Shown here: positions 22,327 through 33,935 of the stretch, in pieces
Position numbering within the stretch: the first letter of the stretch is position 1
How the letters are laid out: every line of letters begins with the position of its first letter
Assembly: GCA_030278955.1 (NCBI GenBank)
Contig: JAOANR010000009.1
Span: 36,091,974-36,155,973, forward strand
Length of the DNA: 64,000 nucleotides
Source of the DNA: Hygrophila difformis
Lineage: Eukaryota > Streptophyta > Magnoliopsida > Lamiales > Acanthaceae
Reading direction: 5' to 3'
Translations under genes and position numbers: made by a program
The notes under the pieces: generated by a model
Told to the model about the DNA's origin: nothing
Databases searched by the model: none
Seen by the model: the letters and a program-made list of their open reading frames with translations, nothing else

Positions 22327-24251
22327 ATGGCGATGGATTCAAATAATTTGAAACCTACGAGTTATTTCCAATATTTGGAAATAAAAAAAGGGAAATTTTT
22401 AAAGGAAATTCTTAACCTTGTCCATAGGGCAAGATATTATAAAAATGATTTCTTTTCATAAAATGAGAGGACTGGATTGGAAAGAAATTGATCCGAATAG
22501 CTCTAAGTTTTCACAAGACTTAAGAGAGATCCAAAAAATGATTCAAGATTATGGTAACTGGATATTAATTTTACCTGAAAAAATAGATAACTTGAATCAA
22601 TCAACAGAGGAGATCTTGAAATTATTTCAAAATCTATAGAAAGAGATTTTGAATCTGAAATTTGATATTTCGGATATCAAGATAAGGCAGAAGGATATTC
22701 CTGGATCTTCCAAGAATAACCAAGCAAATATTATAGATGCATTTGGACATGTACAAGTTTTACATCAAAAGGGTAAAGCAAGCATGGTGCCAAAGCAGAA
22801 ATCACAAGAAATACTCATGATTGATCACCTGAAAACAGTCGAATGAGTGTTTCCAGGGCAGATCTACAAGAGCTAACAGAATCATTTTCCCAACTTGGGA
22901 TTATGCATCTACTTAATGTAAAACCTAATGAAGTTATTCGATTGGGATATGCGGAAGAATCAGGATCTAACGTGACCTACGAGAGAACACCTGATGTTCC
23001 AATGAGAAAAGGTACAGACTTCCAGACGAACAGGTATCCTGAGGTCATGATCAATGCCAGATGAAACCCAGGGCAGAACCCGAGTAGGGCACCTGATTCC
23101 ACACCATGGGCCAAAACGATGCTACAACCATTAAATCCATATGGTATATCACTGAACCTTGACGTTATCGACTTTCGAAACATCGAGGAGCTAATCGACG
23201 AATGGGTGGATTCAATGAAGATTGCAGCAACCACCCTAGGCCTCGACAAAGAAAACTTTGTCAATTTATAGAGCTGAGCCTCATAAAGTTTGGATGGAAG
23301 AACTCCACAGCAGCGCTAATGGAACAAATCCAACGTTTTGGCATCCTGTTCAAAACCCATTTCGTTGGAGATGGTTATTTTGAAGAAAATGAAGCCGAAA
23401 AGATCAAGGTCTATACCCAAGCCATGTTGGGTCTAGAATTAAGAAGTATTTGCGCAGTAGACGAATACATCTACTGGTTTTGTAAATACTTTTTTCGGAG
23501 TAAGATGACATCCGAAGTAGCATGTCCCATGTTCTTTGCAAAGATTTGCAGCCCATGCAGAGAGATGTTGATCCAATCATACTCAATACCCCCGGAACGG
23601 TGGACTCAATAGCTCGATGAATGTCCTTCCTAAAGGATAAGCTCAGAGAATGGTGTCAACAGGCAGCAACCCAAAAGAAAATCAAAAGACTAAGAGGTAA
23701 AATAAAAAGAACCCCTTTTTGCTGTGAAAATAATGATTTTCCAACAATTATAGGAGAATCAGAAGAAAAAAGAAGAAAGAAGAAGAGTCGAGGCTCATAC
23801 AGAACATACAGAACCCTTCTTCAGAAGATCTCTATTCCGAAGAAGAAGAGCATGGTGGTCCAAGAGCAAGGCCAGAACATACAAAACTGGACAAAGAACG
23901 GGAACAACGAAGAGTTCATCCCAAAGCTCAACTGGCTCAACAGCAAGGAGACTGGGAGAACGGCGTAAAAAAGAACGTTCAAATGAGCCCATACCCGACC
24001 CAATGAAAGTTTTAAAGACTGCAACTTGTTGAAAGTGTGGAGCCAGAGGCCATATCTTAGCCGATTGCTCACAGAATCGTGAGATACGAATTTACGAAGC
24101 CACAGAGGATATCCTGGAAGCAGTTTACCATGGAAAGCTGGTACCAGTATATCAGTTTGAAAATATCCCCTCGGACGAAAGCATCTACGAGGAAGAACTA
24201 AGAAGTGAGTCAGACTCATGTTCAGATGGATCTTCAACCGAGTCTGACTGA
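22327..24251 (+). pseudogene. Pararetrovirus coat-protein region
   Basis: Broken frames from an ATG at 22327 to a stop at 24249-24251. The middle part (about 23200-23600) has the hydrophobic/aromatic character of a caulimovirid capsid core. At 24027-24068 there is a C-x2-C-x4-H-x4-C nucleic-acid-binding knuckle, one codon of which (between the first two cysteines) is now a stop. The C-terminus is Ser/Asp/Glu-rich, as in caulimovirid coat precursors. A Lys/Arg-rich stretch lies near 23650-23800. At least five frame breaks (near 22430, 22640, 22845, 23270, 23610) disable it. Confidence 0.75.
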
Positions 24252-24299
24252 AGAGGACATGATTCAGACCACTGAAAACCTATCTGGATTTTTTTCAAG

Positions 24300-25173
24300 G
24301 ATGACGATCTCGAATCGAACCATGGAGCGCATAAAGCGACAAGATTCCAACCTCAGCCCATAGGACGGATTCAGAATTGGCAGGATTAGACGAGTTCTCA
24401 ATCAAATGGGACTGAACCAGATAAGACATAACATCCTTTATAAGGGTGAATTTGCAATTCCTATGGAACATACTTGTAATGTTATGGATATACAATTAAT
24501 TCCTAAAGAAGAAATTTTTGAGAAATTAAGCAGGATGAAAGAAGAGATTGCCATTACTATGAAATAAATCCACATAGGAGCCATCGAAGTAGTAATTAAG
24601 GCAACCTTCAAAGAATGTATTGATTCTGAATTACATCTATCAGTTACTGATAGAAAAATCAATAAACTTAGAGATTATCTTCCTGGGACTATGGTAGGAA
24701 ATTAATATGCAGGGAAGCAAATGTTTGACATTCATCCCATAATTTCCTATAACTTAGCCGACCAAGATTTCAGCAGAGTGTTAACCCTTCATCAGGATTT
24801 CAAAAGAAAATATCTGATGAAAGAAGTGAACAGACCATATTCTATAACTTATAGAATTTCTTATGCACTTTCCAATAGTCATCATTTTGACTTATTTCTT
24901 AGGACAGAGTATATAGAAATTCCTAGAATTTTTAAGGAATTTGCTAAAGTCATGACTCTAAATCCTACCCAGATTCCAAGTTTAGGAGGAGTAGACATAC
25001 AAATAAGAGATCACCCAATTCTAGATAGATCAACAAGTGCTAGAATTGAGTATGCAAGCCGTATGTCATTTTTGGAAGACAGAATTATGGCATATAAAGG
25101 AAAGCAGTTCATCAAAGAATTAACTCCTCAGTCCATTGGGGTAGATAATATAAAGATTAAATGCCCTGAATGA
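24300..25173 (+). pseudogene. Pararetrovirus movement-protein region (30K type)
   Basis: After the coat stop a new frame set runs to 25173. The part from about 24570 begins HIGAIEVVIKATF, followed by a Leu-Pro-Gly block and, from 24721, a 150-codon open stretch with the pattern of 30K-superfamily movement proteins, which line plasmodesmata and carry virus between cells. A stop at about 24565 and others nearby separate the parts. The call rests on pattern and genome position; there is no single catalytic signature. A further open stretch at 25246-25434 continues the region before the protease. Confidence 0.6.
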
Positions 25174-25439
25174 TGGAAAGAGTTACGAGTTATATTTGAC
25201 ATCACTGAAAAGATTAATCATTTTCCATGTGATGACTTATACTACTTGCAGCAGCCATCAATTGAAACCTATGAAGGAACAACTGAAATTGCAGGATACG
25301 AAATCAGAGTCTTATGCACCGCCGGAAAAGACAACGGGGTTATGATTTTGGGATTAAGTTTTCTCGAAAGTCATAAACCATGGGTAAGGAAGGATCATGG
25401 AACAGAATTTAATCTGAAAGGTCATACCATCTGAATTAA

Positions 25440-28400
25440 ATGACAAGTCCAATTTCCATTTATATTTCAATAGGGATAATATATGAACAATATAAGTCGG
25501 AATATTTTGCAGCTTATATTGATTTAGGATCAAGTATTTGCACGGTAAAACCAGGAGTTTTCCATAGCGAAGCAATGGAAAAATTACCCATTATTGCAAG
25601 AAGAGACTTTTCCCAGAAAATCTGAGTACTGAATAAGGGTATTCGACAGGCCAATATCATGATCGGATGAGCATTTTATACACCTTGGTACAAGGTAAAA
25701 ACGCCCCCTATTTACTTTCATGATACATGAGCAGATATTTTGTTAGGTAATAATTTCATACAGACCTTTAAAAAATGTGTCCAAAATAATAAAAGAAATT
25801 TTTTAATATTTACCACAAGTTGTGGAAATGAGATACAAGTGTTGCATAGGGAAAAAGGCATTCAACAGGATAATGTCTACATTATTTCGCAACAAACATA
25901 GTTATAATGATGCCAAAGTAACCCAGCCAAAAACACAGGATAAAAGAAAGTTTGGTAAGGCTTTGTTGTCATTTAGACAACAAAGGTTTGATGAAGCGTC
26001 TATTAAGGAAATTATAAACCTCAAAGAAGCAATGCAAGAAATGAAGTCATTAAAAATAACTTTATTAGACATTGATGGGGAAATTAAATTGTCCCTCGAA
26101 AATGTTAAAAGTTTCATCCAGAGAAAATTTAACGAGGATCCTCTGGCATGGTGGGATTAAAACAAGATCGAAGCTACCCTACAGGTAATAACAATATAAA
26201 TATGAGTATGTTCGATACAAACCCATCTTAATGAATATGCAGGATAAGAAAGATATGCAACAAATTATCAAGGAGCATATCGATCTTAAACTCATCGAGC
26301 CTGGAGTCTCAGCTTTTAGCAGTCCTGGATTTTTTGTAAGAAACCATGGTGAAATAAAAAGAGGTAAACCCAGCTTGGTAATACTCAAGGTATTAATTAA
26401 ATAATACAGTTTGATGGTTATTAGATTCCGAGTAGAGAACACTTAATTGATTGTATCAAATGTGCTAAAGTGTTTTCTAGATTTGATTGCAAATCTGGTT
26501 TCTATCAGATTAAGATTGAGAATGAGTCGAAAAAATTCACAGCATTCTCCACTCCACAAGGACAATATATTTGGAATCTTATGCCAATGGGGCTTTCTAA
26601 TGCCTCTCGGATATTCCAAGGAAAAATGGATAGCCTATTTAAAGATTATCTAGAGTTTATGTTCGTTTACATTGATGACATTCTGATTGCATCTAAAAAT
26701 ATTTAAAAGCATATTTAACATCTTGAATATTTTCTGATGCATGCCACATGAAAGGCCTAGTTCTCTCTGAGAAAAAGGCCACCATCGCTGCCAACAAAAT
26801 TGAATTATCAGGAGTTCAAAATGATGAAGCATGGATAGAGTTATAGGAACACATTGTGCAGAAAATCCGTAATTTTTCTGATATATTAATGGACAAGAAA
26901 CAGCTTCAGAGTTTCTTGGGAGTTGTAAATTTTGTAGGTATGTTTATCAAAGACATTGCAAAATATAGAAAGGATATTAAACCACTCTTGAAAGAAACTG
27001 AATGTTGTAGATGGAAATGGGAAGAAATCCATACACAGAGAATTCGTGAACTAAAGCAAGTCTGCAAAAGCTTGCCGTAACTCGCGATACCTCAAGACGA
27101 TGATGAGTTGGTAGTCTATATAGACGCCAATGATTTTCGATGGACAGGAGTGCTTATGAGAAAAACAACTATGGGTCAAGAACCTTGTAGACAGTGGCAG
27201 AACTAGGATTTCAACCTAGGGTGTGCGGAATTTTAAATAACACATTGTCATAATCAAAATAGAGAGAAGAGTGTACCTTGTGATGCAGGGGATGAAATAT
27301 GATCGCTTGTTGACGGCAATGGTTACGGTTTCAAGCAAGACAACATTGGGTGCCCTTGCTTGGTAAGTAATAATCAGGACAACAAAAAATCATCCTTATA
27401 GAACATCTGGTATGGAGTTCACAAGAAAAATTACCACAAGCAAAAATGTTCAAGGTAACTGAATTCCCCAAGCTCTTCCATCAAACACTAGAAACAAAGA
27501 AGTGGACACAAATCAATCAAGCAAGAAAGCATAATTTTGTACTTCATTAGCTAATTATTAGACTACGACTCAAGGCCAAAGCAAACATGGAAAATTCTTT
27601 TAAGAAAGCAGCTAATTATTAGACTACCACTCAAGGCTAAAACATTGATAATCCTAGAATTGATCAATCATGTTAATTCTAAGCAGTCAACACGAACCAT
27701 TTATATGGCCACTAATTGGCAAGTTGGTTCACGTTAAATGATGTGGTAAAATAACTAATCATCTATTATGATTGACAACACTAAAGCTAACACAATCTTG
27801 GCCACTAACACTTGCACAACCAAAACAGCTGTTCTGCCTATAATAGTGTTTCCTTGATACTACAATAAGGGTACATCAGGAAATGGAGTTTTAATCAATC
27901 AACAGCTACACAATGACAACAACATCTTATTTTCTCTTGTTCTTTCTTCAGGCAGAAAAGTGGAACATCGAATGGCATTTATTTTATTTAAATATGAAAT
28001 TTCCAATCTGTGTTAATTTCTATTATTGCATTGTCGTTATGTAGAATTCCACCAAACAATTTTAGATTGCTCCCCACAGAAACATAGGAGATCGACTAAA
28101 AATCATTTTTTTTTAAAAAAAGAAACCTAATAGTAGCTCCAGTTTCCACTTTCAGCGATTTTGTTTCCAATTCTTTCTAGAGATGCAACACAGGCCTTTG
28201 GCTTGCTGAGCAACTTATTATATATACAGAGTGAACAAGAAAATACCTCGCAAGTTGCAACCTCAACCCGACGTATGGTGTGCTCAGCAATCTCTAAAAT
28301 TTGGACAGCTCTTAAGAGATGGAGGGCGGCGCGGCGGTCGTAGGTGGTGAAGAAAAACAAAATCTGAACTCTGGCGGTGGACTGGTCACTGGTCAGTGAG

Positions 28401-28855
28401 GGAGAGGAGACGAAGTTTAGGGGAAATAGGGTTTGGAATTGGGGAAGTATGGAGAATTTTTTATGTATGAATTTAAAAAAAAAAGAGAAAAAAAATCTAA
28501 GGTGCGTCAGCTGACCACCCTAACGCCGGACTGGTTCTGCCACTGCTTGTAGATACACAGGAGGGTTGTTCACTGAATAACAAACCAAACTTTGGCACAT
28601 TAATGAAAAGGAATTCTTTGCAGTATGGAAAACATTTAAAAAATGGATTTCATTCTTACTTGCGAAGAAATTTATATTAAAGGTTGATAATACTAATGTT
28701 AGAGCCTTTTTCAAAAATAAACTTGAATCAAAAATTGAAAAAAATCGTATTATCAGATGGCAAGCTGAATGTCAATATTATACTGATGATATTGATGTTA
28801 TAAAATCTCATGAAAATATTCTTGCAGATTTCTTGATTAGAGATGGAAGCATTTG
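25440..28855 (+). pseudogene. Pararetrovirus protease, RT and RNase H, split by a hAT element
   Basis: Replication polyprotein remains. Protease: active-site region at 25521-25535 reads D-L-G-S-S rather than the usual D-T/S-G, with an ILLGNNFI block near 25740. RT: IEPGVSAFSSPGFFV near 26300, FDCKSGFYQIKI near 26475, TPQGQYIW near 26550 and YIDD at 26668-26679. The thumb/connection is near 26880-27080. RNase H starts with YIDAND near 27118, is interrupted at 27191 by the hAT insertion, and resumes at 28554 with WHINEKEFFAVWKTF and a DN pair near 28685. Stops near 25624, 25670, 26158 and 26703 and a frameshift near 26420-26470 make it inactive. RT identity is certain. Confidence 0.93.
27184..28553. 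mobile_element. Non-autonomous hAT element with 8-bp duplication
   Basis: Element 27192-28545 (1354 bp) flanked by identical CTTGTAGA (27184-27191, 28546-28553). The termini are inverted repeats: CAGTGGCAGAACTAG on the left and CTGGTTCTGCCACTG on the right, matching over 12-13 bp with the hAT-type CAGTGGC start. Inside there is no transposase. On the minus strand the right part (28127-28360) has a short open frame with a GC-rich start and a GTATTTTC donor-like site, perhaps a relic promoter and first exon of an autonomous relative. It interrupts the pararetrovirus RNase H and so is younger than that integration. Confidence 0.95.
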
Positions 28856-29943
28856 AAGCAGATTCCATCATTACGAGATTTAGGCACCTCAGAGAAAATG
28901 TTGAGGAGCTATCCAAGCATTTTGGACAGCTGGATATCAATGCAAGAACAACTGGCCAAATACAAACAGAGCGATGTGGACATGTTTACAATGATATACG
29001 AACCTCCCATATTGCAATGACAATGCTATGGGATTCAATATTAGAGTCTATCAGGAAAGCATCAGCCTCCCTAGTAAACAAATAGAAAGGTGCCCAAAAA
29101 GCTAAGGTGGTCACTTACGAAGAAGCAGATTCAAGCACTGCTTCAATGGAACCATTGTCGGATACCTGCAAAAATGTGGAGCAAGAGGAAAGTCAAATTT
29201 CTGAAAGCTCAAGTCAACCCACAGCCTCTGGGGTAAAAGAGGAAGAAATTAACCTTAGGCCAATGACAGGCACCTCTAAAGTTAATTCAGATGAGAAGTC
29301 TTATCTACAGTCTGGCTGGATTACCAAGGAAAATAGAAACAACTGATTTCCAAAAGGGGAATTAACCCCAGCAAGACGGTGATCGAGACATATGGAAGAT
29401 ACAACTGGGTATGGATGTTCGAAGGATCGAAGCCAGAAGAGGTTCGAAAATGGTATGATTTTGGAGCATTGGCATCTGTTCATACTATATCACCAGGGTT
29501 CCCGGAGATAGAAAAACTTCCGGGATGGATAAGTAGTGTGGTGCATGAATCGTGGCAGAACAAACCGCACATTCAAAGAGGAGATATTCTGGAGCTTAAG
29601 TTCATATCAGCAGCACCAGAATCATGGGGAAAGGTTCATATCCGGTCTTCCATTCTATTAAATTATAAAGGCGTGATATGATAACCTTCAAAAGAGTCAA
29701 GTCTTTGGATGAGAAGGCGCCATTCGTATCTTCCATTAGTAAAGATGAGATCTCCACCAGACGAGCATGGGGATTATGGGTCTGTCTCACAGAGATGGAA
29801 AAGGTTAAATATCCATTTAAAATATTCTCAAACAATTTAAATGGATCGTTCCTGGTTAATTCTTTAACAGGGAAAAGCACAGAGTTTGCGGAAACCTCAT
29901 TCGAAAAGAATAAGTTACTCATGTGGGAAGTTGCCAGCAACTG
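28843..29943 (+). pseudogene. Last pararetrovirus ORF (transactivator position)
   Basis: Four consecutive open stretches (28843-29085, 29107-29346, 29379-29681, 29678-29943) separated by stops or shifts. The first is predicted helical, the second Ser/Glu-rich and probably disordered, the last two compact with many Trp and Tyr residues. In caulimovirids of this arrangement the last gene encodes the translation transactivator/inclusion-body protein; I see no diagnostic motif of it, so the function is inferred from position only. The final stop is at 29941-29943. Confidence 0.5.
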
Positions 29944-30311
29944 AGTCTACCAGAACGAAGGCATGTAATATGATGCATGTTGGCCAATGGGAAACCACAT
30001 ATGCCCATATTGCGCAGAACAAGAAAAACCTCTATTCGGTACAAAGATCTGGGTAACCCAGAGAAATCCGGATCCGAACAGGACAAAGGGAAGAAACGTC
30101 CAAAAATTTTCACAAGCCAAAGTAAAAACAGATGGATGTAAGAGAAAAAGAAGTATCGGCAATACTCCATAAATAAAAGCCGACAAAGCAAGTCTAGAGT
30201 AGTTGTCAGTAAGTGGCCGACAAACGAAGGTGGGGAGTTGACAAAAAAGATGCCACCCAAGGACATTAATGCAGCAGGACAATAATGTAGCCGACTGGAA
30301 TCCGAACAAAG

Positions 30312-30331
30312 TGACGAGCACAGTGACGTCA
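30312..30331 (+). promoter_or_regulatory. as-1-like bZIP element
   Basis: Two TGACG motifs, 30312-30316 and 30324-30331 (the second as palindrome TGACGTCA), spaced 12 bp start to start. This is the spacing of as-1 in the CaMV 35S promoter, bound by TGA-type bZIP factors. It lies about 150-170 bp upstream of the TATA box. Confidence 0.65.
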
Positions 30332-30480
30332 TGATAAATTAGAGAGTATTTGGAATCCGTGATTGAAGTTCGCGGATGCTTAAAAATAGAGAAGTTTGAA
30401 GCAGATGGAAGACATCGGAAAATTCTCCCAACTTTTCAAAATATTTATAATATTTCTCTTTCTGCAAATTTCCTTTCAAG

Positions 30481-30490
30481 TCTATAAAAG
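30481..30490 (+). promoter_or_regulatory. Pararetrovirus TATA box
   Basis: TCTATAAAAG about 540 bp after the last ORF, followed about 30 bp later by a probable start-site region. It fits the pregenomic RNA promoter of a caulimovirid. Confidence 0.7.
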
Positions 30491-30594
30491 TATGGGGTAT
30501 TTCCCCAAGAGTCTTGTATCCTCCATGAGGAACTAAGTATCTGTCTTCTCCATTAAGGAAAATTATGTTTGAATAATATTTTTATTATTTCTTC

Positions 30595-30600
30595 AATAAA
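30595..30600 (+). terminator. Pararetrovirus AATAAA signal
   Basis: AATAAA about 110 bp after the TATA box. In caulimovirids the poly-A signal lies shortly after the transcription start, so the RNA is terminally redundant. Position fits. Confidence 0.6.
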
Positions 30601-31185
30601 ATCCAGGCTTCCAAATATCCCGATAATATAGTTAAAATTCTTTACCCATATCTTGATACGTCCTAAGGTAGGAAATGAAATAGGATTGTGCTATTTGTTG
30701 CTGAAGGAGCCAAGATTCGGTGAACCATCAATCGCGGCTGCATGATTGGAGGAGTCCGTAAAATCCCGGAGCTTAGGAAACCCGACAACAAGGCAGTCAA
30801 AGCCAATGTATGAATTTTAGTGCTTAATTTAATTATCGGAAACATGGTGGGCGGTCATTGGATTATATTTAATGAAAAATCTAAAGTTTGGGGTCAAATT
30901 GTAAAGGGCAAAAGTTGGCAAGTCAACAGATGGGGTCAGAGTATAATAAATCAAAAGTTCGTGGGGTCAATGGTAATTTGAAAAGTCCGAATGACCTTAA
31001 TTTGGTCAAAGCTGGATTCTAATAGCCTGAAACTGAAAATTGATTTTATTATGGCCCAAATGTGAAAATTATGCCTTTTGGTAGCCTAAATTTTTTATTA
31101 ACTCTATTTATTTATAACACTATTTTAGATTTTTTTTTTCAGTGATAAAAGGAAGGCCAAATGGCCAATTTTATTCAAGAGAGGG
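30601..31185. other. Possible pararetrovirus leader, then AT-rich DNA
   Basis: 30601-30850 may be the viral leader (several short ATG frames). After about 30890 nothing is recognisable. No second primer site is seen, so a full terminal redundancy is not shown. Confidence 0.35.
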
Positions 31186-31850
31186 CCTTACACGGGAATA
31201 ATACTCCATTTTGTCCTTTTTCTTTTCTTTTTTACCAATTTAGTCCTAAACTTTTATTTTCCCCAATTTAGTCCTCTACTTTTAGGGAATAATTGCCCTA
31301 TTGGTCATGTAAGTTTGACTATTATCCCATCTAGTTCAAAATGTTTTGCATTATTCGATTTGGTCCTGTAACTTTGATATTTTGGCCAATTTCTTCATTT
31401 TCTAATATTTTGACACGTACTCTTTTATTATTATCTCTTGATCCCCAGTCAAGATTCCCTTCACAACATTTCACCCCGAGTTTGAATTCTTTATTTTTGT
31501 TAATCCATTTCAACATATCAATTCATTTAAATGGTCCATCATGCTTCTGAAAATTAAATAAATACCCACTACCGATTTTCAAGCAAATCTACATTATCGA
31601 GTTGAAAATATGTATTGAGGACCAAATTGTAAAAAGTCATAACTTTTATAGGTAAAAATTAACAATTAAAAAGTTTAGGGACTTGAAATAAAATTCTGAA
31701 GTGTTTGTAGGACTATTTTGGCTAAAGTGGGAAAGTTATAGGACCGCTTTCGATAATTCAAAAGATTTTGGACCATTTTGGATAAAGATGAAATTTATGG
31801 GACTATTAGGGTTTTTATTCCTCTAGTTTTCCTCTAGTTTGAGTCTTAAC
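31186..31850. repeat. Degenerate inverted-repeat element (MITE-like)
   Basis: Left half repeats phrases like CCAATTTAGTCCT and GATTTGGTCCTGTAACTTT. The right half carries their reverse complements (GGACCAAATTGTAAAA, AGTTTAGGGACTTG). Ends GGGAATAAT and TTTTTATTCC are roughly inverted. This long, imperfect inverted-repeat layout suits a Mutator-type or foldback MITE. No target duplication is evident. Confidence 0.35.
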
Positions 31851-32019
31851 AGTCAAATCAATCTTTTTAATATTAAATTGATCTCTAACATTTCAAATTA
31901 TTTCATTTCAGCCCCAAAAATCTTAATTTTTTATTCTTATAATGGAAACACGACGTTGGGAGCAGATTTTTCACATTCCTTTGGGTTGTGTGGTGAGAGA
32001 AAAATGAGAGGGTATTTCG

Positions 32020-32345
32020 TGGATCCTCCCAATATGTTGACCAGATCATCGCTCGGGCCAGTTTGTTGTTGCGTCCGTTTGAGTTTCGACATGTGCTCCG
32101 GGAGGGCAACAAAGTGGTGGATGCATTAGCTCGGAAGGCAGCAAATGACGAAGAATTTTATACGTCGGACTTTCTTTCGAGTGAGGTATATTATTTCTTG
32201 GAAAGGGATGGTGATGATGTGGTGTATGCTCGGATGGGATGAATTTTGGCTTTATAGGTATTTGTCTTTTTTGAATTATTTTATCTTTTGAAATATTTTC
32301 TTTCTATTTCACTTGCCTTTAGGCTGATTAGAAAAAAAAAAAAAA
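32020..32345 (+). pseudogene. 5'-truncated LINE: RNase H end and poly-A
   Basis: From about 32050 the frame reads DQIIARASLLLRPFEF, then HVLREGNKVVDALARKA, the C-terminal end of the LINE RNase H domain, and is open to a TGA near 32240. About 90 bp of 3' sequence and an A-run (about 32331-32345) follow. The rest of the LINE is absent, as expected of a 5'-truncated insertion. Confidence 0.8.
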
Positions 32346-32950
32346 GATTGAAAAATAGGATTGAATCAAAATGAAATTTTAGATTTGGTGTGATCATCTT
32401 AATTTTTCCTTTAATTTGATATATGTTTTTTTATATTTTGGTTCCAATTTTGTTTGATTTTTATTTATACCGGAAAAATGAAATCAAAATCCCGAATTAA
32501 TATAATAGTAATATAATTTTGGAAATCTAAGTATAAAATATTTTAAAATAAAATCCAACAATAATAATGTCATTCTAATTATAATTTGGAATTATTCTAG
32601 CTAATATGGTAGTTTATATTGATGTGTATTTATTAGTTTTTCTATTTTTTCAGAACTTTGTTGAAATATTAATGTTTGGTTGTATTTTTTTATGAATGTA
32701 TTGTTGTTTGATATATATTTTTTATTTTGAATATTTGTTTAGTGTATTTAAGAATTTTGAATATTTTTTTCATATAATTTAAAATTTTTGGTTAGGGTTT
32801 CAATTTTTATTCCATGTAATTTTGAAATTTATGTTTGGTTTGGATCTTTTTGGGTTTTCACATTTTAATGAAATTTTGGTTTGTTGGTTTGGTTAGGTTT
32901 TTTAAGTTCAATATTTATTTTTGTTTGCTCTACTTTTTAGTAAAAATCCG
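32346..32950. other. AT-rich intergenic DNA
   Basis: About 600 bp, rich in T-runs. No gene or repeat boundary recognised. Confidence 0.5.
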
Positions 32951-33120
32951 CACTATGAGGAAAAACTATTCTAGCGATCAACAGTCGTGACATAATGAAG
33001 TTGGTAGTTGCTAGCTACCGAAATTTTCAGTAGCTATGTCGTTACCAAGATGATTCAATAACAAATTCGCAACTGAAATATTCTAGCAGTGATCTAGCGA
33101 CCCATTTAGTGATGAAAATT
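32951..33120. repeat. CACTA-like terminus with AGCGAC subterminal motifs
   Basis: CACTATGAGGAAAAAC at 32951 resembles the terminal motif of plant CACTA transposons (CACTAnnnGAAAA). The next 160 bp carry repeated short motifs (CTAGCGATC, CAGTCGTGAC, ATGTCGTTACC, CTAGCGACCC) like subterminal transposase-binding repeats. The matching opposite end was not found, so the assignment is tentative. Confidence 0.4.
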
Positions 33121-33935
33121 AGTCTCTAAACTTTTTCAATATTTTTTAAATTTAAATTTCTTTAAAAATTCACTTTAACGACTGAAAAAATTGATAGCTA
33201 ATTCTTTTTGCAAAAAAATATTTTTTTGTTCTCTTTTTGTATTTATTTTAATGTAAATTATTTAATCATTTTATTAAATTATTTATTAATTAATTAAGTT
33301 TAATGAAATTTTTTAAAACTTCAGTCGTTTCGTTGTGAAAATTCCAATTTATTTATTTATTTTTTTGTGATTGGACCATATTTTATTAATTTCAGCATTC
33401 AATCACTTCATGATCGGAAAAGATTCCATCGATAATATTAACGGGTTCGGGACCAAATTTTGGGCCTTATGGAAAAAAAGTTCGATTGTTAAACTAGAAT
33501 TTTTTTATGGGAGCAGTTGTTGTACAACCAACTCCCCCATGTCTGCAAGTTCGCACGTGAATCCAGACCATTAATTTGAATTCACTGGTGAAAAATCGAT
33601 AACGGTATAAATGTCAAAAAAAATATCTAACTGATTCTTTACTTACCAAAATGATGAAGATTATTTTCCTAATCTTTTGTTGATTCGTATCTAATACAAT
33701 TACTTTTCTTAAATAACTTCCTTGTTACGAAAAATATTAAGCGACTTACCATTAGATAATGTAAAACCCCGGATTTGATAACCCATGCCGGGATGCCACC
33801 GCCACACCTCCCTAGCAAGACACGGATTCTCCGAGCTTGCAAAAGAGATGCAAGGCTATGGGTATTGCAAAGAGTTTAAAAAAAACAAGTCCGGAATTTA
33901 TTTAAGATTGATAATAAGTCTCATCCACACATAAT

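Larger units (their letters stand above)
22260..30600 (+). mobile_element. Endogenous pararetrovirus copy (Caulimoviridae), decayed
   Basis: Integrated copy of a plant DNA pararetrovirus. Order: tRNA-Met primer site (22260), coat-protein region with a CCHC knuckle, movement-protein region, aspartic protease, reverse transcriptase with YIDD, RNase H, a last ORF, then a promoter with as-1-like and TATA motifs and an AATAAA signal. A movement domain downstream of the coat zinc knuckle recalls the Cavemovirus/Solendovirus arrangement (from memory of genome maps); most other genera have it upstream. All genes carry stops or frameshifts and the copy is split by a hAT element, so it is an inactive fossil. 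Confidence 0.88.

Noticed and set aside
29919..30332. Two hydrophobic minus-strand frames of 124-137 codons (membrane-protein-like)
   Set aside because: They lie opposite the 3' region of the pararetrovirus, have no start context, and their hydrophobic look comes from antisense of A-rich sequence.
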